Positions 16,529 to 24,701 of a stretch of 64,000 nucleotides of DNA are shown here, one piece after another. The notes below the pieces were generated by a model. That model did no database searches, was not told the DNA's origin, and saw only the letters and a list, made by a program, of their open reading frames with translations. This DNA comes from Pseudoneobacillus sp052180215 (GTDB taxonomy: Bacteria; Bacillota; Bacilli; Bacillales; Cytobacillaceae), in assembly GCF_052180215.1 (NCBI RefSeq), contig NZ_CP197471.1, positions 2,390,001 to 2,454,000 of the forward strand, in the 5' to 3' direction. Every line of letters begins with the position of its first letter. Position 1 is the first letter of the stretch. Both the position numbers and the translations under genes were made by a program.

Positions 16529-17269
16529 CTATTCTTTTGTTACCTGTTCAATGATCTTTTGTCCATCTTTTTCAATATAGTAGATGGTTATTTTATCATC
16601 TTTGTTTAGGGAATCAAAATCAGGTTTTACTTTTTCAGATAAACGATAATGTTCATATTCTCCCGCTTCATTAATAACCTCTATAGAATTATTATCCATT
16701 AATCCAACATAAGTAACGGTAAAACCCTTTAATTTGCCTTCCTCTTCCAGCCCTTCACCAACTCCACCCCAATTAAATTGTGTCTCGGCGCGTAAGTCTT
16801 GTTGTTCTAGTGCAGAAGACCAGACTTCCAGTTGATAGGTTCCTGGTTTTAATTTTTTTAGATCCTCCGTTAAATCAATATCTAAATTGATTATTTCACC
16901 TGGCTTTAACACCTTTTCAGATTGTGTTTGGGCGAACATTTTATCCATAGAATAGGTATACACAACCACACCTGATTGATCCTTTATTGTGTAATCAAAT
17001 TCCTGAGTACTGCTATATTTTAAGACTTCCTCTTTTTCTTTATCATTTCTAATCGAAAATTGATACTTTTGCTGGCCATTTTGAGTACCCTTTGAAAGGC
17101 TTCCAACTAATTTCCCAGCTGCAATTCCTTTATTTTCATTTACTGGTGATGCCCCATTTACTTCCTTTTTAGGTTCAACAGTCCCTTTTTCGGATGTTCC
17201 ACAAGCGACTAATGATGTTATTAAAACAAACGTTGATAATCCATACACAATACGTTTGGTGATATTCAT
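16529..17269 (-). CDS. BsuPI-domain lipoprotein
   Basis: 246-residue exported lipoprotein: a positively charged start, a hydrophobic stretch and lipobox LVAC with the lipidated Cys at about residue 23. Residues about 55-170 form a BsuPI-like domain (intracellular protease inhibitor fold) with KYQFSIRNDKEKEEVLKYSS, FDYTIKDQSGVVVYTYS and LKPGTYQLEVW strands. A C-terminal segment of about 70 residues (FTVTYVGLMDNNSIEVINE...) forms a second small beta domain. ATG follows GAGGTG. The function of membrane-anchored BsuPI proteins is not established. It is monocistronic. Confidence 0.85.
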   Translation of the reverse strand: MNITKRIVYGLSTFVLITSLVACGTSEKGTVEPKKEVNGASPVNENKGIAAGKLVGSLSKGTQNGQQKYQFSIRNDKEKEEVLKYSSTQEFDYTIKDQSGVVVYTYSMDKMFAQTQSEKVLKPGEIINLDIDLTEDLKKLKPGTYQLEVWSSALEQQDLRAETQFNWGGVGEGLEEEGKLKGFTVTYVGLMDNNSIEVINEAGEYEHYRLSEKVKPDFDSLNKDDKITIYYIEKDGQKIIEQVTKE

Positions 17270-17367
17270 ATCCTTACACCTCTTGTTCTTTTATTGCCGG
17301 CACTATAAGAGACGAGAAATGCAGGAAAAAGTTACTGGGCTCTTAAAATTATTTACTAAACTAATGA

Positions 17368-18048
17368 CTAGTAGATGAAACTTGTGTTTAATGCTTTTTG
17401 TAGTTGGGCAAATGTAATGCTAGGTTTATTCGGAGGTGCTGGCCAATAATCACTTACAGGATACATTAGATTATGAGGGGATGCATTATGGTCAGGATCC
17501 CCAGGAAAGGGATTTGGATCATAGATATTTCCATGCAGATTGTGAAGATACATAATATGACCAAGTTCGTGAGCAAGAATATATTTCTGAGTAATCGCTC
17601 CATTAGATAAGATAACAATAGGTGCATCACGAAAGGTAATGGCATCAGTATGGGATCCATTTGGATATTTAGGTCCAATGTGATCTCCATTCATATAATA
17701 TATATAAACATGTGCGGTTGGGCATAGTTCTCTTCCCTTTTCCAATAAAATGGATTCAATATTTTCGTGCCATGGAAAGTCTTTTAAATTTCTTCCTATT
17801 CCTTTTGGATAGTTATCTACATAATTACAACTTACAATCTTAAAGGTTATTCCCTGTGATCTACCGTTTACTGTTTGTTTCCATATTTCATTGGCTGCAG
17901 CTATTTCATCTTTCACTCTTTTCGGAGTTCTTGAATGTGGGTCTGAAGCACCTATTTGTGCCCCAGGTAATACAATAACTCCCACCTTAATAATCCCATT
18001 TTTAACTTTATTGTCCATGTGCATTTTATTTTTGTCCGGTATGCTCAA
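17368..18048 (-). CDS. Predicted zinc metalloprotease with Met-turn, no signal peptide
   Basis: 226-residue protein with zinc-binding HELGH at 160-164 and a metzincin-like NLMYP Met-turn at 193-197. The third ligand is offset: the usual HExxHxxGxxH reads HELGHIMYLHNLH here, with His at 169 and 172 and Tyr in place of the conserved Gly, so the third zinc ligand is uncertain. The start is TTG at 18048 with AAAGGAG 8 nt before it; the longer frame to 18126 has no ribosome site. From the TTG start there is no signal peptide. The middle region is rich in Asp, Asn and Pro. Substrate and location are unknown. Confidence 0.65.
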   Translation of the reverse strand: MSIPDKNKMHMDNKVKNGIIKVGVIVLPGAQIGASDPHSRTPKRVKDEIAAANEIWKQTVNGRSQGITFKIVSCNYVDNYPKGIGRNLKDFPWHENIESILLEKGRELCPTAHVYIYYMNGDHIGPKYPNGSHTDAITFRDAPIVILSNGAITQKYILAHELGHIMYLHNLHGNIYDPNPFPGDPDHNASPHNLMYPVSDYWPAPPNKPSITFAQLQKALNTSFIY

Positions 18049-18247
18049 AAACCTTACTCCTTTACAAATAATTATTACTAATAATATACGTAACCGAATA
18101 ATGGCTTGTCTGGACAAAGTGGACAAAAAATAGAATTGATTACATAGAGATTTAAGTTATTCCCAAAATTCCACTGTTTAAATGTTATAATTTCAAGCCC
18201 CTGACCATATGATGAAGTATCAATTTGGATGGGGGAATGAGGAACTA

Positions 18248-18634
18248 ATGTATAAGGAAATAAGCAAAACGATGTTATGGGAGTATAACCAATTAAATGA
18301 ACAAAAGAAGGAAATAGAGATGAAACTTGAAGAGTTAAAGAAGATTTTTCATCACTATTTTGATGAAAGCGTTGGAGTCAACGAAAAAGGAGAACTGATT
18401 ATTGAGGATTTCAAATTACAGCGACAAATTCGTAGAGTTGAAAAATTTGATAATGCGAAAACAGTCGATCGTTTAGAGAGTTTAAATATGTTAGATTTAA
18501 TTCAAATTATCAAAAAGCCAGATGAAGAAAAAGTAAAGGCTGCATTAAACTTAGGATTTTTAACAAATGATGATTTGGAAGGATGCATTTCTATTCAATC
18601 CTCTGGTGCAATATATGTAAAACCTCAAAAATAA
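18248..18634 (+). CDS. Hypothetical protein, 128 aa, N-terminal coiled coil
   Basis: No family recognised. The first 50 residues form a strong charged heptad-like helix (EYNQLNEQKKEIEMKLEELK), followed by a short beta segment GELIIEDFKL and a basic, then acidic, helical C-terminal half. I choose ATG at 18248 because GAGG lies 5 nt upstream; the in-frame ATG at 18209 has no ribosome site. A strong terminator follows, which supports a real monocistronic gene. Confidence 0.65.
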   Translation: MYKEISKTMLWEYNQLNEQKKEIEMKLEELKKIFHHYFDESVGVNEKGELIIEDFKLQRQIRRVEKFDNAKTVDRLESLNMLDLIQIIKKPDEEKVKAALNLGFLTNDDLEGCISIQSSGAIYVKPQK

Positions 18635-18645
18635 GAGGTTAATAG

Positions 18646-18683
18646 AAAAGAGCATCGAAGCAGTTTTTCGATGCTCTTTTTTC
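18646..18683. terminator. Bidirectional terminator
   Basis: AAAGAGCATCGAA/TTCGATGCTCTTT, a 13-bp stem with T run on one side and A run on the other, between convergent genes. Confidence 0.92.
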
Positions 18684-18698
18684 ATTAACTCTCCCGTA

Positions 18699-19082
18699 CT
18701 AGATGGATTTTAATAAATCCTCATAAATCTGCATTTTTTCTTTTGTTTGTATAATGACTTGATTAAGAGATTCCTGTTGGTCAATAAGTTTAGATAAGTG
18801 TTTTTCAAAGATGAGCTTCCTTCTTACTAGAATGTCTTTATGATCATCTGGCGAAGCATCAAGTAGACAGCCAGCATCTACGATTTCTTTTAATTCATGT
18901 AAACTCATTCCTGTAGCTTTTAAACTAATTAGAAACTGTAAAAAACGGATATCCTTTTCGGAATATTGACGGTCTTTTCCATTTCTTCTTTCTGCGAAAG
19001 GAACTAATCCCAACTTTTCATAATATCTAATCGTATGGGACGGTACTCCTGTTCTTATGGAAGTTTCCCCAATCGTATACAT
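18699..19082 (-). CDS. MerR-family transcriptional regulator (AdhR/NmlR-like)
   Basis: 127-residue regulator: winged helix-turn-helix at residues 1-70 (YTIGETSIRTGVPSHTIRYYEKLGLVP), then a dimerising coiled coil. Cys 72 lies at the start of the effector region. It is the second gene of an operon, 14 nt after a quinone oxidoreductase. The promoter ahead of that gene has the 19-bp spacer and dyad typical of MerR targets, so autoregulation with the reductase is likely. Sensing of electrophiles or aldehydes is inferred from AdhR/NmlR relatives; the effector is not shown by sequence. Confidence 0.88.
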   Translation of the reverse strand: MYTIGETSIRTGVPSHTIRYYEKLGLVPFAERRNGKDRQYSEKDIRFLQFLISLKATGMSLHELKEIVDAGCLLDASPDDHKDILVRRKLIFEKHLSKLIDQQESLNQVIIQTKEKMQIYEDLLKSI

Positions 19083-19096
19083 TTAGGTCCACCTAC

Positions 19097-20113
19097 TTAC
19101 TGACAGATTAACAGTATTTTACCATCTATACCCTTTTCAAACAATTGGTGAGCTGTTACTGCTTCCTCTAACGGGACTTTGTGGGCAATTTTTGGTTTAA
19201 TTTTATACTCTTTTAAGAGTTTAAATAGTTGATTTAAGTCCTCGAGAATTGTATTTGGTTCCTGTTGGGAAACTTTTGAAATACTATAGAATTTTCCTTT
19301 ATGACCTGATGATGTCTTCTCTGTATGTAAAATTCGATTCCACTCTTCCACCATAAATTGTTGTTCATTTGACTGAACTGAATCTTCAGCAGCATAGGTA
19401 AATCCATAACCAATAAAAAGACCATCCCGCTTTAAAGTCTGATAAGATCTTTGCCAGTTAAATCCCCCTACCCCATCAAAAACTACATCGACCCCATTTG
19501 GCTCTAAGGAATTCATTCGTTTCACAAAATCTTCAGTTCGATAATCGATGTAAAATACACCTTCTGAAATAAACTTTTGTCTATCTTTTGCAGAAGCTGT
19601 TCCATAAAGCTTGATGTCTAGCTCTTTGCTTAATTGCAAAAGAGCGGTTCCTACTCCTCCACCTAAACCGTGTGCTAGGACAGTATTGCCTTTTTGGACT
19701 TCAGCAATTCGATAAAGTAATTGATAGGCAGTTAAATAATTTAATATAATCGCTGCTGCCTCATAGAGATCTACACCATCCGGGATGAGAACAAGATCCT
19801 TTTCTAATAAGTGCACAAAACGAGAATATCCCCCATATTTACAAAACGATGCTACAAATTGACCTTTCTTAAAATTCGTTACCTCTCTCCCAATATTTTC
19901 TACAACTCCAACGACTTCATGACCAGGGACAAAAGGAAATCCAGGAGCTCCAGGATATTTTCCCTTTCTCATCATCATATCAGCAAATGCTACACCAGTT
20001 GCTATTACTTTAACTCTTACTTCATTTTCAGCGATTTCCTTTAAGGGTTCATCGATTAATTTTAATACAGATGCTTCCCCAGGCTTGGTAATGTATACTC
20101 TTTGATTCATCAT
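19097..20113 (-). CDS. Zinc-free medium-chain quinone oxidoreductase (QOR-like)
   Basis: 338-residue medium-chain dehydrogenase/reductase. The GroES-like N-terminal domain includes GHEVVGVVENIG; the nucleotide-binding domain has AHGLGGGVGTALLQL, the QOR-type version of the glycine motif, and VDVVFDGVGG. The catalytic zinc ligands of true alcohol dehydrogenases (Cys near 40, His-Glu pair) are not all present: the region reads GVAFADMMMRKGKYP. So a NADPH-dependent reductase of quinones or enones is more likely. AAGGAGG precedes ATG. It is first in an operon with the MerR gene and under a MerR-type promoter. Confidence 0.85.
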   Translation of the reverse strand: MMNQRVYITKPGEASVLKLIDEPLKEIAENEVRVKVIATGVAFADMMMRKGKYPGAPGFPFVPGHEVVGVVENIGREVTNFKKGQFVASFCKYGGYSRFVHLLEKDLVLIPDGVDLYEAAAIILNYLTAYQLLYRIAEVQKGNTVLAHGLGGGVGTALLQLSKELDIKLYGTASAKDRQKFISEGVFYIDYRTEDFVKRMNSLEPNGVDVVFDGVGGFNWQRSYQTLKRDGLFIGYGFTYAAEDSVQSNEQQFMVEEWNRILHTEKTSSGHKGKFYSISKVSQQEPNTILEDLNQLFKLLKEYKIKPKIAHKVPLEEAVTAHQLFEKGIDGKILLICQ

Positions 20114-20142
20114 TTGACTTCCTCCTTATGTTACCTAAGGAA

Positions 20143-20173
20143 ATCTTACAACTTAAAGTTAACTTTAAGTCAA
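20143..20173 (-). promoter_or_regulatory. MerR-type promoter with 19-bp spacer and 20-bp palindromic operator
   Basis: Minus strand TTGACT (20168-20173), a 19-nt spacer and TAAGAT (20143-20148). Between and overlapping the -35 lies the perfect palindrome ACTTAAAGTTAACTTTAAGT (20151-20170). An over-long spacer with a central dyad is the hallmark of MerR-activated promoters. Confidence 0.85.
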
Positions 20174-20256
20174 GTTGAATTTAATAAATTGATTCAATTT
20201 AGATTTGTTCATGTTAAAATGATAATTAGAAAAATTTTACAAGTGAGTTGAAGAAA

Positions 20257-20757
20257 ATGTTCGATACGAAGATGACTAGATTTATATGGCTTTTCCCTAT
20301 TTTTTTTCTAATTCATGACATTGAGGAAATTTTAACCATTGAGGGATTTATTAAAGAACACTCCAATATCATTCCTGTCCAAATAAACACCTTTCAATTT
20401 ATGTTTGCATTTATTTTGTTGTGGATAGTTGCCTTAATTGGCTGTTATTATTCGGTAAACGGGAAACGTTTTTTAGGTATGAGTCCATTGACCCTTTTTT
20501 ATTTTCTAGTACCTGGTATTTTTTTAGCAAATGGATTAGGTCACGTCATGCAGTTTGTATTTTTTCATAGCTACGTCCCTGGTATCATGACAACATTTAT
20601 GGTCATCTTTCCGTATTGTTATTTTGTTCTAAGATATTTATTTAAAGGACATTGGATTACAATCAAACAACTACTATTTTATTTTTGGATAGGATTTGTT
20701 TTGCAAGGACCATTGGCTCTAGGTGCTATTCTGATTGCAAAGCTATTAATCCATTAA
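20257..20757 (+). CDS. HXXEE-family membrane protein
   Basis: 166-residue protein with about five membrane segments. The first helix ends in the family motif HDIEE, where His and two Glu may bind a metal; HVMQF in the middle and further His residues lie within membrane segments. I favour ATG at 20257 with TGAAGA just ahead; a TTG nine nt upstream is possible. Function of the HXXEE family is unknown. Monocistronic, with a terminator right after. Confidence 0.78.
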   Translation: MFDTKMTRFIWLFPIFFLIHDIEEILTIEGFIKEHSNIIPVQINTFQFMFAFILLWIVALIGCYYSVNGKRFLGMSPLTLFYFLVPGIFLANGLGHVMQFVFFHSYVPGIMTTFMVIFPYCYFVLRYLFKGHWITIKQLLFYFWIGFVLQGPLALGAILIAKLLIH

Positions 20758-20763
20758 CCTATC

Positions 20764-20803
20764 AAAAATAGACCAGGCATCTACTGCTTGGTCTATTTTC
20801 TTT
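20764..20803. terminator. Bidirectional terminator
   Basis: AAAATAGACCA/TGGTCTATTTT, 11-bp stem with a 12-nt loop between convergent genes. Confidence 0.85.
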
Positions 20804-20818
20804 TATATATGATTCCAT

Positions 20819-21103
20819 TTATAAGAAACGTTCAAATCCTTCAGCATATTTGGTAGGTGAAAATTCAATGATATCGTATTCTGCAATCTGTTTAAAATAA
20901 AATGGATCTTCTTTAATGATGGTTTCTACTTCTTCTTTATTACTTACCCTACAAAGAATAACTCCTCCAATTCTTGGGTCTCTTCTTCCAGAACAAATAA
21001 ATTTTTGTAGTTTATAATATTTTTCTAAATAGTCAATGTGTGAGGTCAATTCCTTATCTACTTCCTCAAGTGACTTTTTGTACTTTAAAACTAAAACAAA
21101 CAT
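20819..21103 (-). CDS. YciI-like protein
   Basis: 94-residue ferredoxin-like alpha/beta protein of the YciI family: MFVLVLKYKK strand, HIDYLEKYYK helix containing the conserved His, GRRDPRIGGVILCRV, then DPFYF with the conserved Asp-Pro. The His/Asp pair is the presumed active site in relatives, whose reactions are mostly unknown. GGGGGAG precedes ATG. It stands alone. Confidence 0.85.
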   Translation of the reverse strand: MFVLVLKYKKSLEEVDKELTSHIDYLEKYYKLQKFICSGRRDPRIGGVILCRVSNKEEVETIIKEDPFYFKQIAEYDIIEFSPTKYAEGFERFL

Positions 21104-21129
21104 TCATAAACTCCCCCTAAAAATCATCT

Positions 21130-21158
21130 AAAAAACTGCAGTATAGAACTGCTGTTTT
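21130..21158 (-). terminator. Terminator of the GNAT gene
   Basis: AACAGCAG/CTGCAGTT hairpin with one A-A mismatch and T run on the minus strand, 15 nt after the stop codon. Confidence 0.6.
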
Positions 21159-21173
21159 AGATTGATATTTTCA

Positions 21174-21728
21174 TTACTTCCACTCATGTTTTAGTAGTGA
21201 AAAACATCTTTGGTCAACATAATGACCTTCGTGTGCCGCGTAACCTCTTAGGATACCATCCTCTTTAAAGCCTAGTTTCATGAGTAGATTCATGGATGGT
21301 GTCGCATCAAGATTTGTAAGTGCTTCAACACGGTGAAACCCAACTTGTTCGAAACTAAACTGAATAAGTGACTCTAAAATTTCGGACATATATCCTTTTC
21401 TCCAGTATGCTTTACCTAGGTCATAGGCAATTTCAACTCGTGAACCACGATTGGTATCCCAAGCATTAAAGCCGCATGTTCCAACTAACTGTTGATCTTC
21501 TTTTCTTATAACTCCCCATCTGAGTGCGATATTTTGTTCGAAAAGGTTATTCATAAAGTTAATTAGACTTATTGCATCCTCGACACTTTGAAATGGACTA
21601 ACTCCCATATCCTTTGTCACATCAGGGTCAGATAAGTTTTCAAATACAGCTTGTGCATCATCTAATGTCATTTGTCTCAATAAAAATCGTTTTGTTTCTA
21701 TTATTGGTTGTGTTTCAAATAGACTCAT
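21174..21728 (-). CDS. GNAT N-acetyltransferase (RimJ/RimL-like)
   Basis: 184-residue acetyl-CoA-dependent acetyltransferase. N-terminal FETQPIIETKRFLLRQM, central RVEIAYDLGKAYWRKGYMSE (the acetyl-CoA binding turn) and VEALTNLDATPSMNLLMKLGF with the conserved Asn are the RimJ/RimL pattern. Substrates in this branch include ribosomal protein N-termini and small amines; none can be assigned. AGGAGGAG precedes ATG. Monocistronic. Confidence 0.88.
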   Translation of the reverse strand: MSLFETQPIIETKRFLLRQMTLDDAQAVFENLSDPDVTKDMGVSPFQSVEDAISLINFMNNLFEQNIALRWGVIRKEDQQLVGTCGFNAWDTNRGSRVEIAYDLGKAYWRKGYMSEILESLIQFSFEQVGFHRVEALTNLDATPSMNLLMKLGFKEDGILRGYAAHEGHYVDQRCFSLLKHEWK

Positions 21729-21907
21729 ATATTTCTCCTCCTATTAAAAAGATTCATCTCAAAAAATTTTACCATATTTATACATGTAATGAGACAGATC
21801 TTATCTTTTTGTAGAACGATGTTTCTATAATTTAATAATAGACGAATGGTAAAAATCAGAGTATAGTGGTTTACGGAAAAGTATCCTTCTATCTTGGAGG
21901 TATCAAA

Positions 21908-22795
21908 ATGATAAACTCACAACTACAACAGTCCTTTTTTCAAATGAACACCATATTTATTTCTATATTAATAGAAGCTTTGCCCTTTGTTATTTTAGGA
22001 GTCATAATTGCTGGTATCATTCAAATGTTTGTCACAGAAGAGATGGTGGCAAAAATCATGCCTAAAAATCCAATATTAGCTGTCCTTTTTGCTAGCTTCC
22101 TAGGAGCTTTGTTTCCTGCTTGTGAATGCGGAATTGTCCCTATAGTAAAAAGATTAGTCCAAAAAGGTGTTCCTATATACGCTGGTATTGCTTTTATGCT
22201 AACGGGACCAATCATAAATCCTGTTGTCTTGTTCTCTACTTATATTGCCTTTGGTAGTGATTGGAGAATGGCATTTTACAGAGCATTGGGAGCTGCTTTA
22301 GTATCCATTATTGTTGGTCTTGTCATTGCATTTTTATATAGAGGAAATCCTTTGCTTGAAAAACTTCACTCACATCAACACTCTGTAGCTCCTATTTCTT
22401 TTAAAAAGAAAATGTGGCAGACTCTTGAGCATGCAGTTGAAGAATTTTTCTCAATGGGTAAGTATTTAATTGTTGGTTCATTAATTGCTGCGTGTGTGCA
22501 AACCTTTATTAAAACCTCTACACTTGTTTCAATCGGACAAGGTCAAGCATCATCATCATTAGTTATGATGGCTCTTGCTTTTATTCTATCTCTCTGTTCC
22601 GAAGCTGATGCATTTATTGCTTCCTCATTCAGAACAACATTTTCTACCGGAGCAATAGTTGCCTTTTTAGTGTTTGGTCCAATGCTTGATATAAAAAATT
22701 TACTAATGATGTTAGGCACTTTTAATAGAAGGCTAGTTTTTATCGTTATCTCGACAGTTACGATTGTCGTATTCTTATACTCATTACTATTTTAA
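21908..22795 (+). CDS. ycgR: Permease, YcgR/YraQ (DUF318) family
   Basis: 295-residue membrane protein with about 8 helices in two related halves. FPACECGIVPIVKRLVQKGVP is the family's conserved Cys-rich loop and LTGPIINPVVLFSTY its partner; LSLCSEADAFIASSF mirrors it in the second half. The start is ATG at 21908 behind TTGGAGG; the longer frame has no ribosome site. It is followed after 12 nt by a YcgQ-like protein, the same order as ycgR-ycgQ of B. subtilis. Metal or small-solute transport is inferred; the substrate is not established. Confidence 0.85.
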   Translation: MINSQLQQSFFQMNTIFISILIEALPFVILGVIIAGIIQMFVTEEMVAKIMPKNPILAVLFASFLGALFPACECGIVPIVKRLVQKGVPIYAGIAFMLTGPIINPVVLFSTYIAFGSDWRMAFYRALGAALVSIIVGLVIAFLYRGNPLLEKLHSHQHSVAPISFKKKMWQTLEHAVEEFFSMGKYLIVGSLIAACVQTFIKTSTLVSIGQGQASSSLVMMALAFILSLCSEADAFIASSFRTTFSTGAIVAFLVFGPMLDIKNLLMMLGTFNRRLVFIVISTVTIVVFLYSLLF

Positions 22796-22807
22796 GGTGG
22801 GTCGATT

Positions 22808-23659
22808 ATGGTAAGAGGACTTATATTAATTTGCTTCACTTTTTTAATTATGCACCTACACACTTCAGGTGAAATTAGTAAATATATCAATATGAAATAT
22901 TCTTATCTTTCCATTAGTGCTGGTATTGCTTTAGCTATCTTATCAATTGTTCAAATCATCATTATTCTTAAGGAAGAACAAAATCATCATGACTGTGAAC
23001 ATGACCATTGTGGTCATCATCATTCAAAGGAAGACAAATGGTATAAAAAATTAATTGTTTACCCTATCTTTGCCTTCCCAATCATATCTGGACTGTTTTT
23101 TCCAGTAGCTACTCTTGACTCAAATATAGTAAAGGCAAAAGGTTTTCATTTTCCTATCTATAATGAGGGTAAAGGTGACCCTTACGCACAGCAGCAATTT
23201 TTACGTCCCGATACGAGTGTATACTTTGGTGAGGAAGCTTATCGTGAATTAATCAATAAAGATAAGAAGAATTTAATTTCAAAGAATTCCATTGTATTAA
23301 CTGATACAAATTATTTGAAAGCAATGGAAACAATCTATAATTTCCCAGGCGAGTTTGATGGAAAGGAAATAGAATTTACTGGATTTGTTTTTCACGATGA
23401 AGAATCAGCGGATAAAGACCAACTTTTTGTTTTTCGGTTCGGTGTGATCCATTGTATTGCCGATTCAGGAGTTTTTGGAATGATGGTGGATATGCCTGAA
23501 GGAACAAAGTTAAATAATGATCAGTGGATTTCGGTTAAAGGTAAGTTATCAACCATCTACTATCAGCCATTTAAGACAAATATTCCATATGTGAAAGTGG
23601 AAAGTTGGTCAAAAACCAATGCTCCAAAGGAACAATATGTATATAGGGGATATCAATAA
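22808..23659 (+). CDS. ycgQ: YcgQ-like (TIGR03943) permease partner with His-rich loop
   Basis: 283-residue protein: two N-terminal membrane helices, then a cytoplasmic or external loop dense in His and Cys (HHDCEHDHCGHHHSKED, about 60-76), a third helix, and a soluble C-terminal domain of about 180 residues with FTGFVFHDEESADKDQLFVF and an OB-like WISVKGKLS region. The His/Cys cluster suggests metal binding. AAGGTGG lies before ATG. With YcgR it likely forms one transport complex. Confidence 0.83.
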   Translation: MVRGLILICFTFLIMHLHTSGEISKYINMKYSYLSISAGIALAILSIVQIIIILKEEQNHHDCEHDHCGHHHSKEDKWYKKLIVYPIFAFPIISGLFFPVATLDSNIVKAKGFHFPIYNEGKGDPYAQQQFLRPDTSVYFGEEAYRELINKDKKNLISKNSIVLTDTNYLKAMETIYNFPGEFDGKEIEFTGFVFHDEESADKDQLFVFRFGVIHCIADSGVFGMMVDMPEGTKLNNDQWISVKGKLSTIYYQPFKTNIPYVKVESWSKTNAPKEQYVYRGYQ

Positions 23660-23671
23660 ATAAAAGACCAA

Positions 23672-23718
23672 CAAAAAAACAGCAATATGAGCGAAAGATC
23701 TCAATTTGCTGTTTTTTT
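23672..23718 (+). terminator. Terminator of ycgR-ycgQ
   Basis: AAAAAACAGCAA/TTGCTGTTTTTT outer stem with an inner ATGAG/CTCA pairing, followed by T run. Confidence 0.85.
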
Positions 23719-23821
23719 ACATTAACCCGATAATAATGCCAGCTACAAGATAAGAGACTAGATGATAACCAATGGTAATCATATAAAGTTTACTGGATCG
23801 ACTTTCAAATAGGTGGAGAAT
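23717..23821 (-). pseudogene. C-terminal remnant of a small membrane protein
   Basis: Minus-strand frame of 34 codons ending in TAA: it begins ILHLFESRSSKLYMITIGYH and ends with the hydrophobic LVAGIIIGLM. There is no start codon or ribosome site at its beginning and a stop lies directly upstream. It looks like the last membrane helix of a DUF1761-like protein, but the match is by eye only. Confidence 0.35.
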
Positions 23822-23833
23822 TCATCTTCTCTT

Positions 23834-23866
23834 AAAGGAACCTCTTTTTAAAAGAGGTTCCTTTTT
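23834..23866. terminator. Bidirectional terminator
   Basis: AAAGGAACCTCTTTT/AAAAGAGGTTCCTTT, 15-bp perfect stem with a T run. It can end the ABC operon on the minus strand. Confidence 0.88.
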
Positions 23867-23881
23867 AGATTTCCCCATCAT

Positions 23882-24679
23882 TTACAAATGTAAATCTCTT
23901 TTTTGAAAAAACACAAATGTAATAGTCGAAAGTGTAGCAATTAAAACAAGTGATAATATGACAAATGGAATGTCAAAACTTCCACCATACATTATATTTT
24001 TAGCTTCAAAGTATTTAAATGGAGTAAAGTAGTTCAAACTCTCTAAATTTCTATTTAAATCAATTATGATGGATAAAATAAACGTTATTAATAAAAGTCC
24101 TGTTGAAAGCGCTGTTGAAGATTTGGGATTTTCCATAACAGCAGCCAAGGCACTGCCAATCACCATAAACAAAAGTTGTAAAATAAACATCGCCAGCATT
24201 AATAAAGTGATGTCATATGTCACCTTTTCCCCACTGCTATACTTAGCAACAGCAAGAATTGAAGAAATCAGTGTAATTATATTAAATACAATGATTTGTA
24301 AAAGGGCTGCTGCTAGTTTAAAAGTGATTATGTTCTTTTTTGAGATTGGTTTTACAAATAAGAACTCGGCAGTATGATCCCTTTCTTCTTTTGATACAAT
24401 ATTGGCTCCTATCATAACTGCATGAATAGTTGCCATTAACAATAAATATAGAAAAATGGTCCCGTAATAGCCACTAGCCTTTGACAAATCAAAAGCTCCT
24501 GCACCCATTATTGCTTGAAGTGATTTAGGCATACTTTCCATCAATTCATTCATGGATTGACCTGAAGATGACATCCCAGCATATTTACTCATGCTGGATA
24601 TAATCATGAAAATGACTCCGATACACCAAATAATAAGTGATTTTCTGCTGGCTTTTAATTCACGCCAGAAAATATTCAT
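23882..24679 (-). CDS. ABC-2 type permease (second of pair)
   Basis: 265-residue membrane subunit with six predicted helices. N-terminus MNIFWRELKASRKSLIIWCI and the conserved KEERDHTAEFLFVKPISKKNI loop are the ABC-2 (DUF3533/NatB-like) pattern. It has the same length and layout as the preceding permease (KEVREKTADFLLTKPVTRSS at the same place), so the two arose by duplication and probably form a heterodimer. AAGGAGGG precedes ATG. Last gene of the tetR-ABC operon. Confidence 0.87.
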   Translation of the reverse strand: MNIFWRELKASRKSLIIWCIGVIFMIISSMSKYAGMSSSGQSMNELMESMPKSLQAIMGAGAFDLSKASGYYGTIFLYLLLMATIHAVMIGANIVSKEERDHTAEFLFVKPISKKNIITFKLAAALLQIIVFNIITLISSILAVAKYSSGEKVTYDITLLMLAMFILQLLFMVIGSALAAVMENPKSSTALSTGLLLITFILSIIIDLNRNLESLNYFTPFKYFEAKNIMYGGSFDIPFVILSLVLIATLSTITFVFFQKRDLHL

Positions 24680-24701
24680 TCCTGTCCCTCCTTTCCTATT
24701 T

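Noticed and set aside
21780..21907. Zur or Fur box before ycgR
   Set aside because: No sequence resembling the Bacillus Zur/Fur 7-1-7 palindrome was found in the upstream region.
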